Positions 10,961 through 22,693 of a stretch of DNA of 64,000 nt are shown in pieces. The position numbers and the translations under genes are program-made. Numbering within the stretch: the first letter of the stretch is position 1; every line of letters starts with the position of its first letter. The notes beneath the pieces are model-generated. The model was not told the origin of the DNA. It saw only the letters and a program-made list of their open reading frames with translations, and did not search any database. Source of the stretch: Aspidiotus rigidus (lineage: Eukaryota; Arthropoda; Insecta; Hemiptera; Diaspididae); the NCBI GenBank assembly GCA_035079385.1, contig JAVHKY010000054.1, forward strand, positions 18,332,001-18,396,000. Direction: 5' to 3'.

Positions 10961-13320
10961 ACTAAGAAGGTAGGGTCGTAGTTAGTGTTTGGCTAGTCCT
11001 ACCGATGACCTCGACTTCGCGACAGATTTCAATGCAGTCTGTATTATCATATTCTTAGATCTCCCACCCCCACCCGCCAACACTAAAGAAATGCAATGAA
11101 AACGCATACCTCGTGACATCATTCATAATACTGAATCGAAATCGGGCGCACTTTCGCACCACGAAATGTGCACTTCCGAACAGTTCTACGACCTTTCTTC
11201 CTGCAATAACATTTATTCGACTCGCATTCGCATAACTCGCGTCGTTCGTGATTTGTATTAATTTTTTCTTCGGCTCCATCTGCGTCTCCGGTATCATTAA
11301 TTTAAGTAGGTGTACGTTCGTAATAATTACAGTCTTCGCCCGTTCGTATCGAATCTACATACATTGCAGTAAATTGCGAGTTCCGCTAGAAAGAAACGCG
11401 CGAATAAAATGGGTGTAAAAAATAAACGTACACACAATGCATCATGAATACGTGTAAAACCAGCGAAACCACGGTACGAAGGAAAATGACGAGCATTTCA
11501 TTGAATCAAATAGGAGCGAAAACAAAAGGAATTTGTTAGCGTTATATTGGCCAGCCGACGAGGGACAGCGAAAAATTACATATCCAACGTGGCGCCCCGC
11601 TTTATTTCACCTTTTTTTTCTTCTCTCTCTCTCTCCTTCCTCTTCGGTCCTTTCGGGCGTCATGATTATCGTAGCGCGATTACAGAATCGGAGTGTACTA
11701 AAAGTCGACTACAACCACCAATACCTACGATATCGTATTACATTTACGTGTCACCCGGGCTAGAATATTACATTCATTGTTGGCAAGATTTGCCATTTTG
11801 AACGTATCATTAACTCGCTCAAATTCGGTATTCAAAAGCGATCGAAAATTTGCGAATTTTGGCAGCGGCTACTGAACACCTTTGACGAAAAAAAAGGAGA
11901 GAGAAAAAAAACACGAATAAATTCACATCGTTTCGTCCGATAGTTTATGATACGGGTAGTAGCAGATTCTTTTTGCAATTAGTTCTTAAGATACATCCAA
12001 ACCAATGATTCGATAACGAATCTCGCGGGAACCAATAAAATCAGTTTCACATCCCCTAATGTAATTTACTTTTACCACGAGCACTTCTTCCGCTAATCAG
12101 CTTCTCTCTAAACAGCAATATAAAAGTTACGAGTGCCATACAGAGACGAAACGGTAATTATTGACGCTTGTTTCGAAACTAAGCAGCAAAACTTAAACAG
12201 TTTCCTTTCCGGACACGAAAATGAGAAAGAGAAAAAAAAAAGAAGGAATAATAGCAATAAGAACGATGATGAAAGTACATGAAACGATTTTTCGACAAAC
12301 TTTCGAAACAGAAATAAAATCCGAAAGAATAATTTATCCAAAGTGTATTTTTTCTTTCTCACACTTCCTTTTTTCTTTTTTTTTTCCGTACACGTACTTA
12401 GTTTTTATGTTTTTTTCTCCTCGTTTATCCTTCAAAAACCGATCCATTTATCAAGCATCCCAGCGAATAAATGCTCCTTGCGTAAAATAAATAGAAAAGA
12501 AACCTTTAAAAATTCCCGGTATTTACATAACGATTCGCCTTCTTCTTTGTGATCTTCTCATATAGTGTCAAGCTTATCGAAAATGTTTCCGCAACGCCCG
12601 AAGCTATAGGTATATATAGTCTATCTCATCCTCATTCATTCCATCATTTCGCTTTTGTGTCACAAACTTAAGACCGCACATGTGGAATTAGATCGATCGC
12701 CGAGAATACTGATTAGGATATTGCTGAAAAGTGGAAAGAAAAAGAAAAAGAAAAAAAAAATAGTATAGAGGAAAGGAAGACATGCGAGAGAGAGTTTCAA
12801 GTTTAGCACACGCTGAACCTTTGACGGGGTGATAAATTACGGAGTTTCATGCCCTTGAAGATGACTGTTGTCTAGAATATTGTTAAATTACGATTATCTT
12901 CTCGTACCGTCTTTACTCGTACATGGTGACGGCCCTGTCTTGCCCTAGTTACAGTTGTAACATGGAAGAGCAGCCGAAATCTCGCCGCATATAAACAATA
13001 AATATACGGGTGAACTTTTAATTAAAATATAAAACTAACTGCTCGTCAGCGTCGCATTTTTTCTTATCTTTTTTCTGTCCTCTCCTTTTTTTTGAATTCT
13101 TTCTCTTCACGTGTAACAACATCACATTCGTCGTCGTTTCTTGCTTCTTCGTTCGCGTTTCCGGTGCCACGAGAAGAAACAACTCAACCTTACGTATGTA
13201 CACGACGTTTTACTCGAAACGTATTTTCCATTCATTCTCTCGAAAATAAAGTAAATAGCGTAAATTCGCAAAATGTATAAACGATTTTCTCCTCGTAATT
13301 TGAATTTGTAGTCGACTTTG
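10960..13320. other. No recognisable gene
   Basis: This stretch has more CpG than its surroundings, with A- and T-rich runs, and shows no transposon motifs. The open frames on both strands (up to 89 codons) lack recognisable domains or a consistent splice context. It could be unique host sequence such as a long UTR, an intron or regulatory DNA, but nothing in it decides this. Confidence 0.4.
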
Positions 13321-13323
13321 AAA

Positions 13324-13450
13324 ATTTGTGACCTGCGTTGAGAAAAGGATGCTCATTGCCCATTGGCGCAGGAACACCCCATTCTCTCTGATTAGTGATG
13401 TTCCTGTCAGTGGGCAATGTGCATTCTTTTCTCATCGCAAGTCACATTTG
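13324..13450. mobile_element. Hairpin MITE-like element
   Basis: Arms of about 50 bp pair across a short loop. The left arm begins aatttgtgacctgcgttgag and continues 'aaaaggatgctcattgccca'. The right arm, in reverse complement, begins 'aaatgtgacttgcgatgag' and continues 'aaaagaatgcacattgccca'. It lies just upstream of the tRNA-like repeat. No clear target duplication was found. Confidence 0.6.
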
Positions 13451-13509
13451 TCATTAATTTCAAAACCAACTGAAGCACAATAATTTGTGCGCAAGATTTT
13501 GGGTCATCC

Positions 13510-13957
13510 AAAGACACAATACTTACGTGCGGGGGTAATATTAAAGAAGGGGGGTTGTTGGTAAATGAAAAACTCAAGCGAAAAACTTGATCACCTCGTC
13601 GGGATCCGAACCCGAGACCTTTCGCTTGCCGGGCGACTGCTCTAACCGCTGAGCTACGAGGGTGATCAAATCTTCCACGAATTTTTCTAATTACCAACGA
13701 CGAGAACTAGTAGTACGTCACTACCCGCAACGACGACGAACACTCACCGAGTGTATATTAGAGGGAGCAAGCACAGCTTGCATCAGACCTCAACAGAACT
13801 ACCTGACCAAGGAACACAACGAAAGACACAATACTTACGTGCGGGGGTAATATTAAAGAAGGGGGGTTGTTGGTAAATGAAAAACACAAGCGAAAAACTT
13901 GATCACCTCGTCGGGATCCGGTTAGAGCAGTCGCCCGGCAAGCGAAAGGTCTCGGGT
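13510..13957. repeat. Direct repeat of the tRNA-like unit, second copy partly inverted
   Basis: A roughly 98-bp segment starting 'aagacacaatacttacgtgc' is almost identical at 13511-13608 and 13823-13920 (offset 312). In the second copy, the next 36 bases (13921-13956) are the reverse complement of the matching part of the first copy (about 13610-13646), covering the anticodon arm and half of the T-arm. The second copy therefore cannot fold as a tRNA. Confidence 0.75.
13592..13664 (-). tRNA. tRNA-like gene, anticodon apparently GGC (Ala), possibly a pseudogene
   Basis: The minus strand has a perfect-looking A box (TAGCTCAGCGG), a D-arm (GCTC/GAGC), an anticodon stem TCGC/GCGA with the seven-base loop CCGGCAA, and a T-arm TCGGG/CCCGA with loop TTCGGAT (B box GGTTCGGATCC). 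The acceptor strands CCTCG and CGAGG pair, but one extra C is present in the 5' strand. The base before the anticodon is C in place of the usual T, and the anticodon stem has four pairs and not five. T5 runs just downstream could end Pol III transcription. These oddities favour a tRNA-derived repeat or pseudogene over a working tRNA-Ala. Confidence 0.5.
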
Positions 13958-14411
13958 CATCCGTTCAAAGCCTGCCACATAAATCAAACTTCAATTTTCC
14001 ACCAGTTTTTTTGCTTCGGAACGCTTATGATACTCTGCCTACACCTGCTAGGATCCCCCCCCCCCCCTCAGGTCAATACGTAACCTTGGTCGTATTTACG
14101 GGAGTCGGGAAGGAGCCCTGCCATCAAACTTCAGAAGCCGCCACTCACCTCGGCGTGCGGCTGATCAAATGTTGGCTGTAGCTTGTCGAAATCCTCGATT
14201 ATGCAACTTAGCCTAAATAGGCTAAACCATTACCTCATTTCCTTTTGAAAATACTTGGCAATTCAACAATTAATTGCTAAGCAAATTATTATCAAAAATA
14301 TATCCTTCCAACACTTTCCACTCGTTACGGACTTCTTTCGTTACAACGAGTAGATTAACAAATTTATACACCGGTATCAGTAGTGAGTAGGTTATTAATT
14401 TTACATCATCC

Positions 14412-14456
14412 ATGGAGCAACAAGAGGAAGTGATAATCGTCAACCTCAACGAGGTG
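14412..14456 (+). CDS. Candidate 15-codon first coding exon
   Basis: ATG at 14412 in a good context (catccATGG) opens the frame MEQQEEVIIVNLNEV, and the exon ends exactly at a strong splice donor, GTAAGT, at 14457 (phase 0). The peptide is acidic and not recognised. No following exon could be identified. The next 3 kb holds Penelope-like elements on the other strand, which would have to lie in its intron. It may be a chance match. Confidence 0.25.
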
Positions 14457-14619
14457 GTAAGTACTGACTTTCTGATCTTTTCATAAGTACAAAATTCTTA
14501 TTTTTATCTACCAACTCTTGTCATGTATCTCCAAATTTACATCCTTCAAATACGATAAGAGTGACAGATTCCTCGAATGTACCAACCGTGTCTCAGTATA
14601 GCTCTCTCAATCTCTTCAA

Positions 14620-15570
14620 ATACGACTCAGACAACTTTCGTCTTCGTAGAAGATATAAGTTGGAGGAAAATAAAGAAATTTTCCTCCTAAAACACCGACT
14701 TTACGAGCCAACCTAGCGAAAAAAGGAAGAAGGAAACGAAGACGAATACAGGCACGTAAAATATTATAGAAGCGACGACCGGTTTTGGAGTGAGACACAC
14801 GATCATCAGACTGCAACTGAACGGAGAAGAGAAAAAAGATGACGAGGAGAAGGAAAAGACTCATTCCGGTATCAACCCCAAGATGTACGTCACAAAGCTG
14901 CCAAACAAAACATGCTCGGTGTCGTTTAGTGGCTGTATTATTTTTGTGCTTAATAATCTCGCAATCTCCTCCAGTCTATTTAGATCCTGCCTTTCGGCGA
15001 GATGTGGAGGAGAGGGATCCTCATTTTCGAGGAGAAATGGCCTGTGGCAAGAATATGCCGGGCAAAGGCAGATTTTTGCGGTTTATTGTTAAGAAAGGCG
15101 GATTAATGCTCCTCTATACGATCCGCAAGAGCCCTGCTCGTCTGGCCAATATACACAGCGTTACAATCGCCACAATTGATCTTATAATCCCCGGTTTTTT
15201 GCTGGGGGAGGGTGAGATCCTTAGAGTTAGACAGATAAAAAGCAGTCTTTTACCCGAGATTCTTCAGAAGTCTTTGAATTTTATAGGACAGGTAACCCAA
15301 CACGTTTTCTCCACAGTGTTACCAAGATAAGGCAGGGAGGTAGCCCTCCGTAAAGCGATAGCCTTCCTCCTTCTGCGCACAATTTTCCGAACATAAAGAT
15401 TAATATTATTGGAAAGCGCAATATGCGTGATTGTATTAATTTCTTTCTGGAGGTTCCGAGAGGAGAGAGGGAGGCTATAGCTAACCTATGAGCCACGGCA
15501 ATATACGCGGCAGTTTTGTGTGAGGCGTGATGAAGGGAGGCCCCGCGTGTATGCTTTGCCCTGTTTAAGC
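14620..15570 (-). pseudogene. Penelope-like element fragment 2: RT thumb and GIY-YIG endonuclease
   Basis: The minus strand reads FEFDVFRKPA, then AHRLAIA, SLPLSSRNLQKEINTITHIA, and SLPYLGNTVEKTCWVTC, the usual segment after the RT palm in Penelope-like elements. After a frame shift come TGDYKINCGDCNAVYIGQTS (about 15196-15135), RALADRIEEH and SAFARHILATGHF (about 15060-15020). These match the PLE GIY-YIG endonuclease: a Y in the first motif, a CxxC before YIG, then an Arg and a Glu-His. Frame shifts and a stop right after EEH show it is dead. The region below it (14616-14864) still looks PLE-derived and has a partial hammerhead-like core. The 163-codon plus frame at 14839-15330 is its shadow. 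Confidence 0.8.
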
Positions 15571-15599
15571 TGGCTTACGGAAGACGTCGAACTCAAAGT

Positions 15600-16760
15600 C
15601 CATATCACCCGTTAGCGTAGGCAAGAGGGTAATTTAGAGGCCGAAGAAGTTTAAAGATGACCCACCCAACTTCAAAGTGAAATTCAATTTTGCGTGATAA
15701 GTATTCAAATTTTGATGGAAGGCCCGAAGGGAGTCCACAGGGTGCGACCGGTTTGGCCCATATAGACAACAGAACAATTGGGAGCTGTACACCTGGCGTA
15801 ATAAACTCCACTGCACTCATCGGAGGAAAGTTCATCATTGCGAGAGAATAAGTGCACCACAGTGAGAAGAGGATAAAAATCACAGCAGTACTCATGGGAT
15901 TCGAGTCTGCGGGCCATTTTATAGGAGTGGACGGAGGGGACGAGAAGGATGGGTACGTTGAGAGGAAGAGACAGATTGCATGGCACGTTTCAGAGATTTT
16001 CTGGATACAGCTTGGTAGATATCAATAGAGATATTATTGAGGCGCACTAGTTGGCTGATGTGGGCTTTCTCCTTATTGAAATCGCAAGGTGAGAGAGGAA
16101 TAGCGAGAAGACGATGAATGAAGGCGAATAAGGCAGATGATGGAAAGAAGCGCCATTGATGAGAACTCAGGTGTTGAAGGGCTTGCGAAAGATAGGGAAG
16201 CGAGGAGAAAGCGGTTGTTCTCGAGGTGGAGAGAGATGGTGAGGTCTAAGTAACTGATGGAGGAGCCGCCAGTTTCGAGAGGGAATCGGATGTTTGGATG
16301 AATAGAATTTACGAGTGAGAGGAGGTAATCCAGTCGGACGAGGAGCCATTTCAGACTCAAAGAATGTCGTCGACGTAATGAAATCAAGAGAGAATTTGAG
16401 GTTGAGGAAGAATAGAGCTGTTACGAAGACCAGATTCGAGTTTCTCCATAAACACGTCGGCGGCGAGGGAAGAAAGAGGCGCACCCACCGGGAAATTGGT
16501 AGAGAGTATTCTGATGCTGCTGAGACAGAGAGAAACGAGGACACAGAACTCGGCGATGGTATCACGATGAATATTATTAGAAATGAGATGGTCCGTCATT
16601 TAATTAATACTGATGGTGAAACAATTCAAGAATTCGTAGAACTTAATATTAGAGTTATATCCAAAATCAAAACCTGGAATTTGACTGCATAGGGAGGTTC
16701 AAAGAATATTTAGGGGAAATATCCTCCATAGATGTTTGTAAAGCGACTAAAACTGCCTGC
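15600..16760 (-). pseudogene. Penelope-like element fragment 1: RT palm and GIY-YIG endonuclease
   Basis: Going down the minus strand, FPVGAPLSSLAADVFMEKLE (about 16505-16445) matches the PLE 'GxxMGSPLSPxxADxFME' motif. The catalytic YVDD is encoded at 16366-16377. IHPNIRFPLETGGSSISYLD (about 16303-16244) matches the following 'HPxIxFTxExExxxxxFLD' segment. The endonuclease appears as SSDECSGVYYARCTAPNCS and YMGQTGRTL (about 15830-15740), with Met in place of Ile in YIG. Several frame shifts are present. The fragment abuts fragment 2 in the same orientation, the head-to-tail layout often seen for PLEs. Confidence 0.8.
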
Positions 16761-17389
16761 ACTGGAGTCTTCAATTATGTGTGCCCTTGTACCCCATCAT
16801 CTCTTGGACGATAATAGAATATACCAACGAACAAAAATGCGGAGACAGAGAAAAATTGGCATCGAAAGAAAGTATGGAGACAAGATGAGAAAAAAATGAT
16901 CCATGCCTGAATGTTTATTGTGAGTGAAGGTAATGAATCAGGAAGGTACGGAGAGACAAAAGAGAAAGATGAAGACAAGGAGCGACTACAGGAAAGGATA
17001 CTGAATCTCAAGAAATAGAAAGAGGATCGGCGGATCATTATAGTAAGATCGAGAGGGAAATTAATCAGAAACAAAAGCTCGAAGAGAGTAGAGACGATCA
17101 ATGAGAACGGACAGAATTATAGAGAGAAAGGGGACAAAAATAATACTGATAACGAAGAGAGATTTGACAATTAGGGGCATTGCAAATGGTCAACGAGAGC
17201 AGAATAACAAGAAATACAGCCATACAGATCAGGAGAAATGAATGAGTATACATTTTATTAATATGGACTGATAAAGAATTGAAAAAAAGTTTAAATAAAT
17301 TTCTCCACTTTATGGAAAAACATTGAATCATGTACATATTATGTCTTTGGACGTTCGCAAATAAAAGCCTTGTGTACTGTAAAGGGGAA

Positions 17390-18360
17390 ATTTCTAAGTC
17401 CTACAGTAGTTCAAGGTCATTGATGACGTCATAATGCGGCGCGTTACCTTAGCAGATTCTCACTGACCCCCATCCCGGCCCAGTTTAGTGAAGACTAGAC
17501 TTCCTAGGCAGGCTAGAAGCAGGCTAGTTAGTGCAGGCCTAATATACTGAAGGCTAAAGGTCAAAATTTTTCCAAGTTCCTAAAGTCGGTCAAGGTCATT
17601 GATGACGTCACAAAGGGTCGCGTCGCGTGACGTAGATTTCAGATTGACTCCCAGCCCAAAAACATATACATGCCAAAAGAACGGAAAGATTGACTTGAAT
17701 GTCCCTTACTTTAGTAAACCGTAAAGTATAAATCGTAAAACTTGAAAAGCTTCAAATTTTGACGTGTCCATTGACTGACAGCTAAACTTTCGAGCTTCAT
17801 AAAAAACCCCCCAGGCGAGGAGTTTGAAATTTCAACTATTCTCAGGTCTACACCCGGGAATATACAAAATTTCGAACTTTGAGCCACTAACATACAATAC
17901 ACGCATTGAGGGACTTGGAGACTAAAAAATTTCTCTACTAAGAAATACATCGGATCTCGTATATGTCTTTGGGCGTTTAGAAAAAAATAGAAAGAAGGAG
18001 GAAGTTCACCCCAATTGTAACTCGCCCGGGCCTGCGCTCTAGAAGGTGTCCAACTGCATGATGTCACCACAGAGACTTCAGTCCAGTTTCTAGTATAAGT
18101 CGGGCTAAGTAGCTGACGTAGCCGGCTATATTAGGGTTACACTTTTAGCCCAAGTTTACTGCCTATTAGGAGTATCTTGAACTGATGGGAGCATCCATCG
18201 GTGTTTCTTAGCCTAGTCTGAGCCTAGTATACCACAGGCCAAGGATACAGCGAAGGTCGAAATATTTTTTAGGAACAAGGTCATGGTTATTCTTTACGTC
18301 AGCGTGACGCCTCGCAATCCATTTGACACCCAGCTCAAAAAAATATACACTCAAAACGAT
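17390..18360. repeat. Three diverged repeats carrying TGACGTCA
   Basis: Blocks at about 17395-17490, 17560-17680 and 18255-18360 share 'caaggtcattgatgacgtca', a CG-rich 'gcgcgtyac' part, and 'gaytsacwcccagccca'. The first two contain the perfect 8-bp palindrome TGACGTCA; in the third it has changed to TTACGTCA. The same palindrome appears in repeats at 6580 and 9574. Between 16760 and 17390 I see no gene. Confidence 0.55.
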
Positions 18361-20340
18361 TCCTACGTTCAAGCTTTTAGTTTGGGTACACAGATGAGAA
18401 ATATAATCGCGGTCAAGAGTTCTTCAAAATCTGGTCGCATTGCACAATAGAGGGGAAGTATAATCGTACATTTTTGTGATGATGATTCAATAAAGAGTTG
18501 AAACCACGTCGATTTACCTAACTGAAACCCCCATCTGTGGAAATAGTCGACGTCGAATCATAGGAATTAAAAAATCTCAATTGATAACACTTCAATGATT
18601 ACCTATATAAGAATTTATACAGCTAACATTTAAGCATTCATCATAATTATGGGTACAATTTCTTCGAAGATGTGAGTTGAAACGAATAGGAAGAACTTCA
18701 GAAAATACAGAAGTATAAGTCACAGTCACAAAATTACAGTTCACGTATTTCACCTTTTTAGATCCATCATTTTGATCAATGTTTCAAATCGAATTTCATG
18801 CTCTCCTTATCATTATCATATTCAAGTTCATCTTGACAACATTTTCCATCCTCTCCTCCCGTCACAGGTTTCTAAGTGGAGGAGAGAGAAAGAAAAAGTT
18901 CATCACTTCGAGACAGGGAGAAAATACGGGTCGTGGAGCATACTTTAGAAGGGCGTTTAAATAGAAATTCGACTTTTTGATGAGAATGATATTCTTCGAT
19001 GTACAAGGAAAATAGCACTGCTTAAAAAGTATCGTATTATTCCGTTCAGCTTACACGTAGGCTCTCAAGGGTGGATTTGAACCATCGAAACGCGTAGAAT
19101 GGGCACCGAGTAAAAAATTACCATTATAACGAAAGTGTACAATTAATAGGAGGCGTATTTAATGCTTTCAACAACTTTTTCGATTTTATCGTATTTTACT
19201 CGCATCGAATAGAGAAAAAAAAATTGGAGCCATGAGGTATTTTCTTCTTCTACCTCAAAACGTTCGCAAAAAACTTTTATCGATCTTTTGAAAAAATTCA
19301 CATTAAATGAAGACCGGACGAATCTCTATAAATATTATTGTGTCCTCTCAACGCTTCCGTGCTTGTCACTGTATAACTAGAACAAGAACCTCGTTTGCTC
19401 ATATCGGCCTATATTTCATGCCTATATCGAAATAAAAATGACCTACTTCATAATTATAGTAATAAATTTTTCAGTTTTTGCTTCAAAACAGCCACAAATC
19501 TTCGCCTTTCAGACAGTCCGCCAGAAATGTATTATTAGTTGGGCGATACTTCGAGAGAACTTTCCTGCGTTAAGATTATCCGTACTTTTTTTCTCTTTTT
19601 TCAGACGAAAAAAGGGCCGGCCGAACAACTCTATTCTCAATGGTCGATGAAAATTAGTTGAATTATGGGACAAAATAACATTTATTTTAGGAAAGTTGAT
19701 AATTATGCGTGGTACTCAAATGAACTGCGGAACCACTCTAAATTTATGAAAATATAAGATCGTGGTAGGTTCAATTTCTCATGGTAACTACTCGACCACT
19801 TATGCAGACTCAGATCGATAGTGAGTTCAATCACTGAGAAGGAATATTGATGATACTCATTTCCAGCGCCGCCGAGAGCCAAACGGAGCCCAGCGATATC
19901 GAGTACTTCGACAGAAATTGTTCTTGTATCATGTACTTGTAAATCCAAATCCCCTCAAAACTCAATTTTGTATCTCATAACATCACTATTTTTCAATTTT
20001 TAGCATTTATTTGGTATCGACGACATTTGCAAAGTTCAACAATTCAAGAATGATTTCCATTATGCACTATACTATGGCGAGAAGTAATACAAATTCGATT
20101 CACATGAAAAATATTTTCTCTCAACCCCCAAATCTCATGGCTAGGACACATAAAAATATCGGATCAAAATGCCTACGAAATCTCGACGTCTAGAAATTCT
20201 TATCACGTCTCACAAAAGAATGCAACAGATCTACCCTTCTTCACCCCTCGATCTATTCTCGACTAAACTGCAGTCTACAAACTCAACAAACAATTACTCG
20301 TTTGAAGTGCATTCCGAACGAGCCCAGCACTTCTATCCTT
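18360..20340. other. No recognisable gene
   Basis: AT-rich DNA with short open frames on both strands. The minus frame at 19703-19948 (LQVHDTRTISVEVLDIAGLR at its start) is the most protein-like in composition but has no recognised domain. No clear splice sites bound it. Confidence 0.35.
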
Positions 20341-20343
20341 CAC

Positions 20344-20843
<500 letters not shown>

Positions 20844-20879
20844 AACTTCCAACTACGCTTCATTCTTCATGCACTGTCG

Positions 20880-21185
20880 TATTTTCAAACAGCCCTCTTT
20901 TAGCACGGCTAACCCGAATTCCCACATACACCTCAAAGCAAATCTGAAAAATCTCACCAATACACCCAACAATCCACTTTGCTCTTACCAACTTTCCGGA
21001 AGAAACCTCAATATTCTAATCAACGAATTCTAAGAACAAGGTTTGCGCTCCATCGGGAGATCAAAAAATAAGGCTACAACTAGCTTTGATGCTCCATAGA
21101 GGACCATCGAAATATTTCCTCCATCTTTAACGCCAAACTTCAAGCCACATTTTTCTGTCTTAAAATGATTTACAACCTTCTAAAT
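20880..21185 (+). pseudogene. LINE RNase H region, left part (split by hAT insertion)
   Basis: The frame with RTIEIFP and SIFNAKLQATFFCLKM (about 21105-21170) resembles the 'sxxxAELxAixxaL' helix of LINE RNase H. It runs straight into the 8-bp duplication at 21178-21185. Reading then resumes after the second copy of the duplication at 23288, so the two halves were one ORF before the hAT inserted. The upstream 200 bases are probably the same LINE but are too decayed to be sure. Confidence 0.55.
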
Positions 21186-21970
21186 CAGTGGTTCTTAACC
21201 TGAGGTCCGTCAGACATCGCAGACAATCGTATAGGTCTATAGTTGAAAATACACATACGTGAGACAGAAAGAAGTCAAGATACAGGACAATTTACTTTTC
21301 TATGTGATAAAACAAACAGTGGACACTGAAAATCAGTTGATATTTTTTCATTTGCCAGTTGACGCAACAGTCTCTACATAGTACCAATAAAATAGTGAAG
21401 ACATTACTGGAATAATCATAATCTACTCAGACGTATTAAAATATGTCCGCCATGATCATGAAGCTTTTGCTCACTTTTAATGAAATAGTGACAATGATAA
21501 CTAGTGTAACGAAGTTTTGAAAAAAAAAAAAAAAATTGTATAATATAAGGAAGCTATAGTTAAGGTCCCCAACATAATACTTCAGCACAGCGGGCCAAAA
21601 TCATTTTCAGCAAACACAAATCGAGATACCTTTTTTGTTTTCTATTTGCGTGCCTGAACCCCACGTGAGACCGGACAAAACAATAAGATACCGTACCAGG
21701 AATACTTTTTATCCTCTGTAAACACGGCGCCCATATTTCGCAGACATCTATGTCGTCAAACATATCTCGAAGCAAGTTACAGACACAAACCTGGATAACG
21801 ATTAATCCTCTTTTTATTCCCTTACACATATTGTTCTCAGTTTACATTTATATTTCAAAATTTATTTGACAAAGAAGTCCAGCCACTTCAAGTCGCTGCC
21901 ACTCTCGTATCTATTTTTGATGGTACAAATTTCAAAGTGCATTGAATTGAGAAAGTCTTTGTTTGCTGCA

Positions 21971-22100
21971 GTGGTTCTTAACTTGTGTCTGCGGACCCTT
22001 AGTGATCAGCGAGGTACCAAGCAGTGGTCCGTGAGACTTCTCACACAACCCTATAGGTGTACAGCTAAAAACGTACCTATACGTGAGACAGAAGGAAGAA
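21971..22100 (+). repeat. Second hAT left end within the element
   Basis: CAGTGGTTCTTAACTTGTG at 21971, followed by 'tgcggaccc' and later 'cgtgagacagaagg', repeats the layout of the outer left end (21186-21270), including a matching 'gtgagacagaa' word. It may be an internal duplication or a second nested hAT whose right end is lost or shared. Confidence 0.65.
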
Positions 22101-22115
22101 AGGAAGAAGGAACTA

Positions 22116-22636
22116 CAGTAAAACCTGTTTAAGCCGGAACGCTTCCGGACTGAAGATTTTTTTCCGTTTTACCAGGTTTCCGTGTTATTGAGGTTGACCA
22201 ACAAAAAAAAAAAAAAAAAAAAAAAGAAAAAAGAAAGAAAGATGAAACGCATTGAATGAAGAGAAAAATTATTACTGATATTGTAGATATTATGTATTGG
22301 ATCACTGATACCTACAGTATTGTGCAGTAGGTACATATTGTAACCTGTGAAAAATTGTTGAGAATTAGGATGATAGTGAATGACGCATTGTCTCTTTCGT
22401 TCATTCAATTTTTCTCATCTCCATTCGCCCATCCAACTCTACTATTTTCGGACACATTTTCCATTTCACACAGGAAATTTAAGTTCAACGGACTGCAAGA
22501 TTCATTCCGTTTCCGCCTTACGCAGTTTCCGGCTTACTCAGTCTGTTTTACACAGGGAAACGTTCGGGACTACCTTTTTTTTCCGTTGCGACAGGTTTTC
22601 GGGATAGTCAGGTTACGGCTTAAACAGTTTTTACTG
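22116..22636. mobile_element. Pogo-like MITE, 521 bp, TA duplication
   Basis: The left end CAGTAAAACCTGTTTAAGCC and the right end (reverse complement CAGTAAAAACTGTTTAAGCC) are terminal inverted repeats with one mismatch in 20. TA flanks both sides (22114-22115 and 22637-22638), as for Tc1/mariner-pogo elements. Subterminal repeats such as 'ttccgttttaccaggttt' and 'ttccgttgcgacaggttt' are also inverted. There is no transposase inside, so it is non-autonomous. It sits within the hAT element. The left interior has an A21 run. Confidence 0.85.
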
Positions 22637-22693
22637 TACTTGTAATAAATTACAAACAAAAGACTAAGACGCTAAGAATGAACGATTACCAAT

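Noticed and set aside
14839..15330. 163-codon plus open frame
   Set aside because: It lies opposite the Penelope-like RT thumb and GIY-YIG motifs, which are recognisable on the minus strand; the plus translation has no domain.
19050..19085. tRNA T-arm-like GGTTCAAATCC on the minus strand
   Set aside because: No A box or paired arms at the right distance.
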